Source: Chryseosolibacter sp044507775
Lineage (GTDB): Bacteria > Bacteroidota > Bacteroidia > Cytophagales > Cyclobacteriaceae
DNA length: 64,000 bases
Direction: 5' to 3'
NCBI GenBank assembly: GCA_044507775.1
Contig: JBIQIY010000004.1
Span: forward strand, 124,001-188,000
The notes under the pieces are model-generated. The model was not told the DNA's origin, did no database searches, and saw nothing but the letters and a program-made list of their open reading frames with translations. Of this stretch, positions 8,964 to 17,665 are shown in pieces (position 1 is the first letter of the stretch; each line of letters opens with the position of its first letter). The position numbers and the translations under genes were made by a program.

Positions 8964-9806
8964 TCATGTTTCGGCCGTCTGCTCTTCGGGAATGTCTTGC
9001 CAGTTTCCGGACTCCGTATTGTGCAGATAGTCCTGGATCTTCTGTTCCACCTGACTTAGTTTCAGACCGCGGAGGTAGGCGCCGTTGCGTGCGAGGATCA
9101 GTCTTCCGGTTTCTTCCGAGATCGCCAGAACAAGCGTGTCAGTGTTTTCAGACATTCCGACGGCGGCGCGATGCCGCAATCCGAAATGGGCGGGAAGGTG
9201 ATCATTTTCGCTCACGGGCAGGATACACCGCGCGGCCTTGATTCGTCCTTTGTTAATCACCACCGCACCGTCGTGCAGCGGGCTGTTCTTGTTGAAGATA
9301 GCGAGCAGCAGGCGCTTCGTAACCTCGGCGTTCAGAGAGTCACCGGTCTCCGTGTAGAACCTCAATTCCACATCGCGGGAGAATACGATCAGCGCGCCGG
9401 TTTTTGATGCCTTAAGCGTTTTCACGGCTTCAAGAACTTGCTGAATGTTGAAGTCATCATGGTAGCTGTTCCTCCAGCTTGAGAGCGTCTTGAAAATGTT
9501 TTCCCGAAATTCGGTGCCACGGCCGATCACAAGCAGGAACTTCCGGATCTCGGGCTGAAACAGAATGATCATGGCTAATACGCCGACGCCCATGAACTGG
9601 CCGAGGATAGTGGCAAGCAGTTCCATCTCCGCAGCATGCACAATAAGGTAGACGAGGTAGAGGGCGAGGATACCGAGGAAAATATTTACGGCTATACTTC
9701 CGCGAATCAACTTGTAAACCTGGTAAAGCAGAATACTAACCAGACTTATATCGATGATATCTACCCAGCTGACTTCAAGGAAACCGATTTTGAACGCAAA
9801 GATCAT
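8964..9806 (-). CDS. cdaA: Membrane diadenylate cyclase, CdaA/DacA type
   Basis: A 280-residue c-di-AMP synthase that joins two ATP molecules. Three membrane helices occupy about residues 15-33, 38-57 and 66-84, and the DAC domain spans about 95-250. The two catalytic motifs are intact: DGA at 179-181 (SPLHDGAVVI) and RHR at 211-213 (GLRHRAAVGMSE). Length and topology match CdaA, not the DNA-scanning DisA. c-di-AMP usually controls potassium and osmolyte transport and turgor. The gene follows folP by 46 bases on the same strand, an arrangement common in Bacteroidota; the usual partner CdaR is not in the window. Confidence 0.93.
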   Translation of the reverse strand: MIFAFKIGFLEVSWVDIIDISLVSILLYQVYKLIRGSIAVNIFLGILALYLVYLIVHAAEMELLATILGQFMGVGVLAMIILFQPEIRKFLLVIGRGTEFRENIFKTLSSWRNSYHDDFNIQQVLEAVKTLKASKTGALIVFSRDVELRFYTETGDSLNAEVTKRLLLAIFNKNSPLHDGAVVINKGRIKAARCILPVSENDHLPAHFGLRHRAAVGMSENTDTLVLAISEETGRLILARNGAYLRGLKLSQVEQKIQDYLHNTESGNWQDIPEEQTAET

Positions 9807-9852
9807 TAAACAAAAATACCAAATACGGAACGTTGGCGATAAAGATAGAACA

Positions 9853-10716
9853 TCACAAGGTCACATTGGCCTTAAGCGTTGTAAAAAGTTTGACAAGCTC
9901 GCGGGCTTCTTTAACGTCATGAACCCGGATGATGTCAGCTCCCTTTAGTAAGGCCACGGTGTTAAGCGCGGTTGTTCCGTTCAGCGCGCCTTCGGGTTTC
10001 ATATCGAGCGTTTTCCATATCATCGATTTGCGCGACAGTCCAACCAGCACGGGCCGGCCCAGGACGGAAAGCTGTTCCAGGTGGTTGAGTATATGAAAGT
10101 TCTGCCCGACCGTCTTCGAGAAACCGAATCCGGGGTCTATAATAATATCTTTCACTTCAACCTGGCGGAGCGCAGATAACTTTTGGTGGAAATAATCGAC
10201 GAGCTCCGTGATCAGGTGGGTGTATTGCGTCTGCTTCGCCATTGTTCGGGGATTCCCTCGCATGTGCATGACGATATAGGGTACCTGGAGCCGGGCGACG
10301 GTAGCAGGCATTTCCGGATCGAGACTGCCGGCGGAAATATCATTGATGATAGATGCGCCGGCATCCACAGCTGCTTTGGCTACTTCGCTTCTAAACGTGT
10401 CTATGGACAGGATAGTACCCGGAAAATTTTTCAGCACCGCGGTGATGGCGCCCACTACCCGTTTTGTTTCCTCGGCAATGGAAATGTCCGCCGCACCCGG
10501 TCTCGATGAATATCCGCCGACGTCAATGAAGTTCGCGCCGTCTGAAAGCATCTTTTCCGTCTGGGCAAGGATAGAATCCCCGGAAAAATATCGCCCTCCA
10601 TCAAAAAAACTGTCCGGCGTAACGTTTAGAACTCCCATGATCCGCGGTGTGGTCAGATCAATAAGCCTTCCGTTGATGTTGAGTGTTTTGTTTGTTGAAA
10701 ATGGCGTATTTTGCAC
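9853..10716 (-). CDS. folP: Dihydropteroate synthase
   Basis: A 287-residue TIM-barrel enzyme that condenses p-aminobenzoate with 6-hydroxymethyl-7,8-dihydropterin diphosphate in folate synthesis; the target of sulfonamides. Visible signatures are MGVLNVTPDSFFDGG (27-41, pterin site), DVGGYSSRPGA (loop 2), INDISAG, YIVMHMRGNP and IIIDPGFGFSKT, plus a C-terminal RVHDVKEARE. The start is GTG at 10716: a TAA lies two codons upstream in frame and the next ATG is inside the first motif. That leaves only 12 bases to the divergent start at 10729. cdaA follows in the same transcript. Confidence 0.94.
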   Translation of the reverse strand: MQNTPFSTNKTLNINGRLIDLTTPRIMGVLNVTPDSFFDGGRYFSGDSILAQTEKMLSDGANFIDVGGYSSRPGAADISIAEETKRVVGAITAVLKNFPGTILSIDTFRSEVAKAAVDAGASIINDISAGSLDPEMPATVARLQVPYIVMHMRGNPRTMAKQTQYTHLITELVDYFHQKLSALRQVEVKDIIIDPGFGFSKTVGQNFHILNHLEQLSVLGRPVLVGLSRKSMIWKTLDMKPEGALNGTTALNTVALLKGADIIRVHDVKEARELVKLFTTLKANVTL

Positions 10717-10728
10717 CGCTTAAATCTT

Positions 10729-11271
10729 ATGGTCGAAAAAACTGCAATCGAATATAGAGAGGTAATTTCCAGCTGCAAAGCTTTGTTCGAAAAGAAAACA
10801 CGCGACTATGGAACGGCATGGCGGATACTTCGTCTTCCCTCCATCACCGATCAGATCTTTATCAAGGCGCAGCGGATCCGATCTGTTCAGGAAAAGGGTG
10901 AACAAAAAGTTGACGACCCGATCAGGGATGAATTCGTCGGCATCATCAACTACTGCCTGATCGCACTGATGCAAATGCAGCTCGCAGACTCCGACAAGTT
11001 CGATCTGCAATTCGAAGAACTCGAACGCCTGTATGACAAAGCCGTGGATGAGACGTTCGAACTGCTGCAGAACAAAAACCACGACTACGGCGAGGCCTGG
11101 CGTGAAATGCGCGTCACGTCAATCACCGATATCATCTTGATGAAACTGCTGCGTGTGAAACAGATCGAGGACAACGCGGGCCGGACGCTCGTAAGTGAAG
11201 GCGTAAAGGCGAATTACCAGGACATGATTAATTACTCCATTTTTGCATTGATAAAATTAAAAGAGCAATGA
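10729..11271 (+). CDS. DUF1599 family protein with internally duplicated domain
   Basis: A 180-residue soluble protein made of two similar halves. Half one (about 15-85) has KKTRDYGTAWRILR...SITDQI...IINYCLIALMQM; half two (about 103-178) has NKNHDYGEAWREMR...SITDII...MINYSIFALIKL. The repeated DYGxAWRxxRxxSITD is characteristic of DUF1599, which I recall being listed as a nucleotide-modification-associated domain; a catalytic role is not established. The ATG at 10729 is used instead of an in-frame TTG at 10711 that would run into folP. Its stop overlaps the next start in ATGA, so translation is probably coupled to the DoxX-like gene. Confidence 0.85.
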   Translation: MVEKTAIEYREVISSCKALFEKKTRDYGTAWRILRLPSITDQIFIKAQRIRSVQEKGEQKVDDPIRDEFVGIINYCLIALMQMQLADSDKFDLQFEELERLYDKAVDETFELLQNKNHDYGEAWREMRVTSITDIILMKLLRVKQIEDNAGRTLVSEGVKANYQDMINYSIFALIKLKEQ

Positions 11272-12386
11272 CGTTCAAAAATATTGCCGACCAGATATCC
11301 CGGTTTTTTGTGGGAGGCCTTTTCATTTTTTCCGGACTGATCAAGCTAAACGATCCGATCGGTACCCGTATAAAGATGGAAGAGTACTTTGGCGTCTTTG
11401 CCGAAGACTTCGGATCTTTTTTCAACTTGTTCGTCCCGATATCTCTGGAGATCGGAATGATCATGATCATCCTGGAGATCGTACTCGGCGTAGCAGTCCT
11501 CGTGTTTTATCGCATGAGAATCACGACGGTCTTGCTTCTGTTGCTGATGATCTTTTTTACCTTCCTTACGTTTTACTCAGCGTACTTCGATAAAGTTACC
11601 GATTGCGGATGCTTCGGGGATGCCATCAAGCTCACACCCTGGGAGTCGTTCATCAAAGACGTCATCCTGATGTTCCCTGTGCTGCACCTGTTCTGGCACC
11701 GGAAATCTTATGCGCCGGTTCTTCGCACGCGGGAGGGACATTTTGTCGTCGGCGCCGCGACGGTAATTTGTCTTGCATTGGGGATTTATGCGATCCGGCA
11801 TCTGCCTTTCATCGACTTCCGCGCTTACCGGATAGGGAACCATATTCCGACCCAGATGCAACCTGAAGAACAGCCACAGTTCGAATACGTGTTCATCCGT
11901 CGGGACAATGGTGAAAAAGTTCGCTCTGAAAAATTTCTGATGGATACCACGCAGTATAAGTATGAAAGCGTCATCCAGGTCAATGAGGACAAAACCCGTC
12001 CGAAAATCACCGACTACGCCGTGACGAGCGTAGAAGGTGAAGATGTGACACAACAGACATTCGAAGGCGCGAAGCTGTTCTTCGTTATCTACGATGTGAC
12101 CAAAGCTTCCGGAGCAAACATGGATGATATCACACGGCTTGCCAAAGAGCTCGACGGCAAAGTTGACATGATGGTCCTCACCGCTTCCGGCGCAACCCAG
12201 TTCGAGGCATTTCGCCATGAATATCAACTGGCTGTGCCCTATTACTTCGCGGACGCGACTGTGCTGAAGACGATTATCCGCTCAAACCCCGGCATCACGC
12301 TTTGGGTGGATGGGACAGTAAAAGGTATGTGGCATCACAACGATACCCCTGAAGCGTCGGAGGTCCTGGCGCTGGTGGGCAACTAA
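11268..12386 (+). CDS. DoxX/MauE-like membrane protein with C-terminal periplasmic-type domain
   Basis: A 372-residue protein. The first ~150 residues hold four membrane helices and the conserved DoxX/MauE pattern: FFVGGLFIFSGLIKLNDPIG at the N-terminus and DCGCFGDAIKLTPWESFIKDVILM (Cys pair at about 107-109) between helices. A fifth helix follows near 163-180. The remaining ~190 residues are soluble and beta/alpha in character (FFVIYDVTKASGANMDDI, ITLWVDGTVKGMWH), reminiscent of a thioredoxin-like fold without a CxxC. In Bacteroidota this BT_3928-type protein usually sits next to DUF1599, as here. The role is unknown; electron transfer or disulfide chemistry is a guess from the family. The start overlaps the previous stop by 4 bases. 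Confidence 0.82.
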   Translation: MTFKNIADQISRFFVGGLFIFSGLIKLNDPIGTRIKMEEYFGVFAEDFGSFFNLFVPISLEIGMIMIILEIVLGVAVLVFYRMRITTVLLLLLMIFFTFLTFYSAYFDKVTDCGCFGDAIKLTPWESFIKDVILMFPVLHLFWHRKSYAPVLRTREGHFVVGAATVICLALGIYAIRHLPFIDFRAYRIGNHIPTQMQPEEQPQFEYVFIRRDNGEKVRSEKFLMDTTQYKYESVIQVNEDKTRPKITDYAVTSVEGEDVTQQTFEGAKLFFVIYDVTKASGANMDDITRLAKELDGKVDMMVLTASGATQFEAFRHEYQLAVPYYFADATVLKTIIRSNPGITLWVDGTVKGMWHHNDTPEASEVLALVGN

Positions 12387-12436
12387 GGGTACAAGTGAAC
12401 AGAGCAAAGGCCTGAGGCGACAAACGAAGACCGTAA

Positions 12437-12937
12437 ATGAAAATATTCTTGATCGGCATGCCGGGCTCCGGGAAAAGTACGCTGGGGAAACAGCTTGCCG
12501 CGCACCTTCAGGTAAACTTTGTCGATCTCGACGCGGAGATCGAAAAGCAGGAAGGCCGTATCATTGCCGACATTTTTCGCGAAGATGGTGAAGATCACTT
12601 CCGGTTGATCGAAGCAAAGATCCTTCGCGAGTGGGTGGGTAGCCGGCAGTCTTTCACCATGGCCACCGGTGGCGGCGCCCCATGTTTTCACAGTGGGATG
12701 GATCTGATCAACGAACACGGCGTGAGCGTTTTTCTGGACTGCTCCGTTGCCGAACTCATCGAGCGTGTTAAACGAAATCGCGAAAGGCCGTTGCTGCTCT
12801 CCGCGGATGAAAATGAATTGAGGGAAAAACTCGAGCGCATGCTCCAGGCCCGGATGTCGTGTTATAAGAAGGCCAAAATTACGCTGGTAAACCCGACCTT
12901 GTCCTCGTTGCTGAAGAGCCTTAATCTCAGAACGTAA
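12437..12937 (+). CDS. aroK: Shikimate kinase
   Basis: A 166-residue NMP-kinase-like enzyme phosphorylating shikimate at O3 in the chorismate pathway. The Walker A GMPGSGKST lies at residues 7-15, the shikimate-binding Asp pair in FVDLDAEIE (about 31-39), the substrate Arg in EDHFRLIEAKIL, the glycine motif ATGGGAP (about 77-83) and the lid arginines in RNRERPLL (about 114-121). Length is typical. It lies 50 bases after the DoxX-like gene on the same strand, probably the end of that operon. The last 11 bases overlap the 3' end of the convergent porin gene. Confidence 0.93.
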   Translation: MKIFLIGMPGSGKSTLGKQLAAHLQVNFVDLDAEIEKQEGRIIADIFREDGEDHFRLIEAKILREWVGSRQSFTMATGGGAPCFHSGMDLINEHGVSVFLDCSVAELIERVKRNRERPLLLSADENELREKLERMLQARMSCYKKAKITLVNPTLSSLLKSLNLRT

Positions 12938-14447
12938 ATCCGACGGTAAGTACGCCGTTGAGGGTTTTGTTTTTCAGATTTACGACGGGCCCTGACCCAT
13001 CAAAAAATGTATAAGGCTGATAGTGATACTCCTTGCCAGTGCTGTGTATGATAGCGAGGTCCACGTAAAACGACTGAGTCCGCACACCTAATCCGCCGCT
13101 TAGCGAAGTGACGGTATTGTCAGATCCTATGTTGTCATTGAACGTATTCGACTGCACGCCGTAGCCGGCTCGAACGCGCAGGATATTATATCTGTATTCG
13201 GCGCCAATGCGATAATTGAGGGTCGGCTGATAGATTGATTTGATGTCTTCGTTGTTGTCGTTGAACGAGATGCCCGAAATGTCCGACTTATATTTTGCCT
13301 TCGAAGGATTTGTGTACTCGACGTCGCCGGTGATGAAACCGTATTTTGTAATAAATGCAATCCCGCCCCGCAGCTTCATGGGGGCGGTAAAATTGTAGTC
13401 GGATGTGACAATATCCGTACTGGCATCCAGCCTGTTTAAAGTTTCGATACCATCCGGAGTGACGTAGTCGAAATTGTTCCAGTCCGTCGCCATGGAGGCT
13501 TCATAGGTCTCCGTCAGCCCATAAAAGGTAGGGCTGGTGTAGGAAACGCCCAGTTGAAGCGAGTTGACTGGTCTGACAATTACCCCCAGCGTTGCGTTGA
13601 TACCCGTGCCCCGGATGTCAAGCTTTTCATTGAGGTGTAAACTTTGGACCGTCGTTGAATCGAAACTTTCGTAGTAATCCTTCTGTGACCGGTAGCGCAG
13701 AGACGAGATGCCGATTCCGCCGCCGAAAAAGAACTTGTCCTGAATGTTTCCTCCGTAGGAGATGCTCCACTGATTCGTTGCCCCTTTTACAAGGATCTCT
13801 TCCATCTCATCCTGTCGCTCGGGAAGTGGTGCATCCGTAAAGTAAAGATCGTCGGGTGCGCCGGGGTCACGCGTCGACCAGGGACCGATGAGATAATTGT
13901 GATAAGCCAGCCCCGTTGGTGAATTGTAATGGTACTCCCCGGGCTGAAATTGATCGGTCGTGAAACCGTTGGATTGTTCAATGAAATAATCGATGATGGA
14001 TTTATTCTGATTGCTGCCCTGATAGAAAACGGCGCTGTTGAAGTCGTTCACCCGCGAGAAGCTCACTCCCAATGACCCGCTGACCAATGTCTCGTTTCTG
14101 CCGGGGAAGTTCCAGACGTAGCTGAAACCCGGGATATTGAAAACGGAGCGGTTGTCATCCGTGTCATTGCCGTAGTAAGAAGCCGCCGTCTTGTGATCCG
14201 TCAATCCAAGGCTGAAAGTAAATTCGCCCCGGTTGTACATGCCCAGGCCGGCGGGATTCGAAAGCGCCGAACTGTAGTCCCCGCCCAAGGCGGTTTGAGC
14301 GCCTCCCAATCCCAGGACGCGCGCGCTACCCGTCGGCTTCGAACGACTGAACTGAAGGGCGCTCTCCGCGTAGTCCTGGGCGCCCGCGCCGAAGAAACCG
14401 AGCAAAGCAATAGCTGTCAGGGAAACCCCGATAATTTTTTTCGTCAT
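12927..14447 (-). CDS. Outer membrane transport protein, OmpP1/FadL/TodX family
   Basis: A 506-residue beta-barrel protein. The signal peptide runs to about residue 23 (ALLGFFGAGAQ) and is followed by SARVLGLGGAQTALGGDYSSALSNPAGLG, the N-terminal plug motif of FadL-like channels. The body alternates amphipathic strands and loops (YGGNIQDKFFFGGGIGISSLRYR, NYRIGAEYRYNILRVRAGY) and ends with a C-terminal Phe (GVLTVGFTF), the outer-membrane insertion signal. FadL relatives pass long-chain fatty acids or other hydrophobic compounds; the substrate here is unknown. It lies 21 bases downstream of the Tyr/Asn-rich protein gene, presumably in one transcript. Confidence 0.87.
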   Translation of the reverse strand: MTKKIIGVSLTAIALLGFFGAGAQDYAESALQFSRSKPTGSARVLGLGGAQTALGGDYSSALSNPAGLGMYNRGEFTFSLGLTDHKTAASYYGNDTDDNRSVFNIPGFSYVWNFPGRNETLVSGSLGVSFSRVNDFNSAVFYQGSNQNKSIIDYFIEQSNGFTTDQFQPGEYHYNSPTGLAYHNYLIGPWSTRDPGAPDDLYFTDAPLPERQDEMEEILVKGATNQWSISYGGNIQDKFFFGGGIGISSLRYRSQKDYYESFDSTTVQSLHLNEKLDIRGTGINATLGVIVRPVNSLQLGVSYTSPTFYGLTETYEASMATDWNNFDYVTPDGIETLNRLDASTDIVTSDYNFTAPMKLRGGIAFITKYGFITGDVEYTNPSKAKYKSDISGISFNDNNEDIKSIYQPTLNYRIGAEYRYNILRVRAGYGVQSNTFNDNIGSDNTVTSLSGGLGVRTQSFYVDLAIIHSTGKEYHYQPYTFFDGSGPVVNLKNKTLNGVLTVGFTF

Positions 14448-14468
14448 GAAGGATGATTTTTTTCCGAC

Positions 14469-15503
14469 TTAATGACTTCCTCTGCTTCTTCCATTTGTTC
14501 CCGAACCACTCGAGCTTGAGCTGCTGCTGCTTCTCGAAGGCGTCGAATAAGAGGGCGATGAAGTTCTGCCACCGGAAGAGTAACGGCTGTTGTCGTTGCT
14601 CCACGAGCTTGACCGGTTGTTGTACGTGCTCTGCCTGTTCTGGTAGGTATTACCCGAACTTCTCTGGGCCTGGTTGTACCGGTTGTAGTATTCAGCCTGC
14701 TTCGTCGAGGTGGTACGGCCGCTGCTGTTGGAACGGTCGCTCATAGTGCTCATTGCACGGGACCTTGCAACATTGCGCTCAGAAACATAAGATGTTCCGC
14801 GAGTGGGACGTTTGCCATTAACGACATTGCGACCGGCGTGTTCACCATTGTTTACGATGATGACCGTGCCCGGATACATCCAGTTGTTCCAGTAACCGCC
14901 GCCATAATATCCCAGGCTGCTGTAGTAAGGATCCCATCCATAGTAAGGACGATTCCAATAATTGTAGTTACCACCCCAGCCGTAGTTATAGCGGGCTCCG
15001 TAAAAGAAGCTGAAAGAACTAGACCAGCCGTTGTACGACCAGTATGGATCATACCAGGGGCTGTTCCAGCTGCTGTACCCATAGTAAGGACTATTCCAGC
15101 TGTTGATGGAAGGGCCATAGTAGTTGTTCCGGTACCAGGGGTTGCTATACCAGTTGTTAAAATCATTATTCCAGTTGTTGAGCTGGTTCCGGTTGTACTG
15201 GTAATTATTTACAAAATAATCTTCTTCGTCAGACTGAGCAGTTTGAGTGTGCTCACGGGAAGTATACTCCGGGTTCACGTTGCGAGCTGAATAACTGTCC
15301 GTTGGATTCGTTCCCTCTTCATCGAAGTTGGATTTCTTTGATCTAATCGGAGTGTTATAAGCGACGTCCACGGAACGTTGAGCGTTCAGCTTCGCACGGT
15401 CCTCCGCGTTGAAATACATGTCGTCGTATTCAACCCCCTGTGCAAAAGCGCCACTGAGTCCGAAGACTGAAAGTGCGGCGAACAATATTCCTTTTATTTT
15501 CAT
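14469..15503 (-). CDS. Secreted Tyr/Trp/Asn/Ser-rich low-complexity protein
   Basis: A 344-residue exported protein of strongly biased composition. A signal peptide (about 1-22, GLSGAFAQ) is followed by a moderately charged stretch to residue 90. Residues about 95-220 are dominated by Tyr, Asn, Trp, Gly and Pro in irregular repeats such as YYGPSINSW, YYGYSSWNSPWYDPYW and NYWNRPYYGWDPYYSSLGYYGGG. The tail (about 225-344) is rich in Ser, Arg, Asn and Thr and ends in a serine run (near 325-335). No domain is recognisable. The composition recalls prion-like or adhesive matrix proteins; this is only an analogy. It precedes the FadL-type porin by 21 bases. Confidence 0.78.
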   Translation of the reverse strand: MKIKGILFAALSVFGLSGAFAQGVEYDDMYFNAEDRAKLNAQRSVDVAYNTPIRSKKSNFDEEGTNPTDSYSARNVNPEYTSREHTQTAQSDEEDYFVNNYQYNRNQLNNWNNDFNNWYSNPWYRNNYYGPSINSWNSPYYGYSSWNSPWYDPYWSYNGWSSSFSFFYGARYNYGWGGNYNYWNRPYYGWDPYYSSLGYYGGGYWNNWMYPGTVIIVNNGEHAGRNVVNGKRPTRGTSYVSERNVARSRAMSTMSDRSNSSGRTTSTKQAEYYNRYNQAQRSSGNTYQNRQSTYNNRSSSWSNDNSRYSSGGRTSSPSYSTPSRSSSSSSSSGSGTNGRSRGSH

Positions 15504-15601
15504 AACCGAGACTGGTTTTAGTATCTATGGTATTAACGCAGTTGCGCCAAAAAGTATTCTATAAAACTACAAAAATTAACCCTGCATTCCGCCCTTGAGC
15601 C

Positions 15602-15609
15602 TATATTTG
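15602..15609 (+). promoter_or_regulatory. -7 promoter element for proS
   Basis: TATATTTG matches TAnnTTTG fully, 40 bases upstream of the proS ATG. The upstream half, 19 bases away, is TTAA-like and not TTTG, so the -33 box is weak. Confidence 0.5.
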
Positions 15610-15649
15610 TCGTTCGATTCATCTGTTTATTGCAAAAATAATACCATTT

Positions 15650-17128
15650 ATGGGGAAAGAAATTCCAACCAGGCAGGAAGATTACTCACTGTGGTACAAT
15701 GAGTTAGTGAAGAAAGCCGACCTGGCTGAGCACTCCGACGTACGCGGTTGTATGGTAATCAAACCGTATGGTTACAGCATATGGGAGAAGATGCAGCAGG
15801 CGTTGGACAAGATGTTCAAAGACACTGGGCATACTAATGCTTATTTTCCCCTTTTTGTCCCAAAGAGTTTGTTTGAAGCGGAGGAACAGAACGCGGAAGG
15901 TTTTGCGAAGGAGTGCGCGATTGTAACGCATTATCGCCTGAAGAATGATCCGGCGAAACCCGGCAAGTTGATCGTGGACCCCGAAGCGAAGTTGGAAGAG
16001 GAGCTGGTAGTGCGTCCAACGAGCGAAGCGATCATCTGGAGCACGTACAAGAAATGGATACAATCCTATCGCGACTTACCGCTGCTCATCAACCAATGGG
16101 CGAATGTCGTCCGGTGGGAAATGCGCACGCGCCTGTTCTTGCGGACCGCCGAGTTTCTCTGGCAGGAGGGCCACACGGCCCACGCCACAGCCGATGAAGC
16201 AGTGAAGGAGACGCTCCAGATGCTCGGTGTTTACGCCGAGTTTGCGGAAGAGTTTATGGCCATGCCCGTCGTTCGCGGGAAAAAATCGGAAGGCGAACGA
16301 TTTCCGGGTGCGTTGGATACATACTGCATCGAAGCAATGATGCAGGATGGCAAAGCGCTGCAGGCAGGCACCTCGCATTTTCTCGGCCAAAATTTCGCGA
16401 AAGCTTTTAATGTCCAGTTTGCATCACGCGAAGGTAAGCTTGAATATGTTTGGGGTACTTCCTGGGGCGTGAGCACGCGACTTATGGGCGCGTTGATCAT
16501 GGCCCACTCCGACGACGACGGCCTTGTGCTGCCTCCGAAACTTGCGCCGATTCACGTTGTGATCGTTCCCATCTTTAAGACCGACGAAGAACTGGAAAAG
16601 ATATCGGCGAAGGCCGCGCAGATCACAGCCGACCTGCGCAAAGCGGGACTCTCTGTAAAATTCGATAACCGCGATACACAAAAGCCGGGCTTCAAGTTTG
16701 CAGAATGGGAACTCAAGGGTGTGCCGGTGCGCCTTGCAATGGGTCCCCGTGACCTTGAAAACGGAACGGTCGAAATTGCCCGTCGCGATACAAAAGAAAA
16801 GAAGACGATATCCATTGATGATGTGTCCAGCTACATCCCGGCATTGCTCGATGAGATCCAGCGGAATATCTACGACCGAGCAAAGAAATTCCGCGATGAC
16901 AGGATCACGGAAGTGAATACGTACGACGAGTTGAAAAAAGTGCTGGACGAAAAAGGCGGGTTTGCATCCGCGCACTGGGATGGCACCGTTGAAACGGAGC
17001 TCGCCATCAAAGAAGAAACCAAGGCAACCATCCGGTGTATTCCGCTCGACGCGAAAGAGGAGGCAGGAAAATGCGTCTACTCCGGTAAACCGTCTTCACG
17101 GCGGGTGCTTTTCGCGCGTGCCTACTAG
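15650..17128 (+). CDS. proS: Proline--tRNA ligase, archaeal/eukaryotic-like short form
   Basis: A 492-residue class II aminoacyl-tRNA synthetase that charges tRNA-Pro. The N-terminus (TRQEDYSLWYNELVKKADLAEH) and the length mark the short form lacking the editing insertion of E. coli ProS and carrying a C-terminal domain. Motif 2 with RWEMRTRLFLRTAEFLWQEGHTAHAT (about 158-183), the proline-site DTYCIEAMMQDGKALQAGTSHFLGQNF and motif 3 WGVSTRLMGALIM are intact; the anticodon domain starts near 295 (PIHVVIVPIF). It ends RVLFARAY, the usual C-terminal aromatic tail. An essential housekeeping gene with its own promoter; nfeD/floA follow 60 bases later. Confidence 0.95.
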   Translation: MGKEIPTRQEDYSLWYNELVKKADLAEHSDVRGCMVIKPYGYSIWEKMQQALDKMFKDTGHTNAYFPLFVPKSLFEAEEQNAEGFAKECAIVTHYRLKNDPAKPGKLIVDPEAKLEEELVVRPTSEAIIWSTYKKWIQSYRDLPLLINQWANVVRWEMRTRLFLRTAEFLWQEGHTAHATADEAVKETLQMLGVYAEFAEEFMAMPVVRGKKSEGERFPGALDTYCIEAMMQDGKALQAGTSHFLGQNFAKAFNVQFASREGKLEYVWGTSWGVSTRLMGALIMAHSDDDGLVLPPKLAPIHVVIVPIFKTDEELEKISAKAAQITADLRKAGLSVKFDNRDTQKPGFKFAEWELKGVPVRLAMGPRDLENGTVEIARRDTKEKKTISIDDVSSYIPALLDEIQRNIYDRAKKFRDDRITEVNTYDELKKVLDEKGGFASAHWDGTVETELAIKEETKATIRCIPLDAKEEAGKCVYSGKPSSRRVLFARAY

Positions 17129-17188
17129 GCTGATGGTGAAGTCGGTGATTTATTTAGTACCTTTACCTTTCACCCTGCTTGCTACCCC

Positions 17189-17653
17189 ATGTGGATACTC
17201 ATTCTTGCGCTTATCGCGATCGGTCTCGCCCTGATCATAGTTGAGGTAGTCTTTGTTCCGGGGACAACACTGGTCGGAATTCTCGGGGTCGTCTTCCTCG
17301 GGGCGGCGGTTATGAGTGCTTACAGGAATTTCGGTTCAGAGACAGGATTGTACGTCCTGATCGGTACTGCCGCGGGTACAACTGCAGCGCTGTTTTTCAG
17401 CTTCCGATCTAAAGCCTGGTCCAGGTTTGCCAATAAATCGGCCATCGACAGCAAAGTTAATGAAGGAATGACATCGGCCCTGGCGGTAGGCGATGAAGGC
17501 ATCGCGCTGTCCACGCTGAAGCCGATGGGAAAGGTGCATTTCGAAAGCGGTGACTTCGAAGTGAAGACCCTGGGCGACTATGTGGACGTAGGAACGAAGG
17601 TTAAGATCGTGCACATTCAGTCAAATCAAATTATAGTTAAACCCATAAACTAA
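17189..17653 (+). CDS. NfeD-like membrane protein
   Basis: A 154-residue protein. Hydrophobic helices at about 2-19, 24-43 and 53-72 carry the NfeD pattern IALGLALIIVEVVFVPGTTLVGILGVVFLGAAV, and the C-terminal ~75 residues form the OB-fold NfeD domain (GDEGIALSTLKPMGKVHFESGDFEV...GTKVKIVHIQSNQIIVKP). It is the short form without the ClpP-like protease domain. NfeD proteins partner with flotillin/stomatin proteins, and floA follows 12 bases later, so the two likely form one membrane microdomain complex. Confidence 0.87.
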   Translation: MWILILALIAIGLALIIVEVVFVPGTTLVGILGVVFLGAAVMSAYRNFGSETGLYVLIGTAAGTTAALFFSFRSKAWSRFANKSAIDSKVNEGMTSALAVGDEGIALSTLKPMGKVHFESGDFEVKTLGDYVDVGTKVKIVHIQSNQIIVKPIN

Positions 17654-17665
17654 ATTATAAACCCT

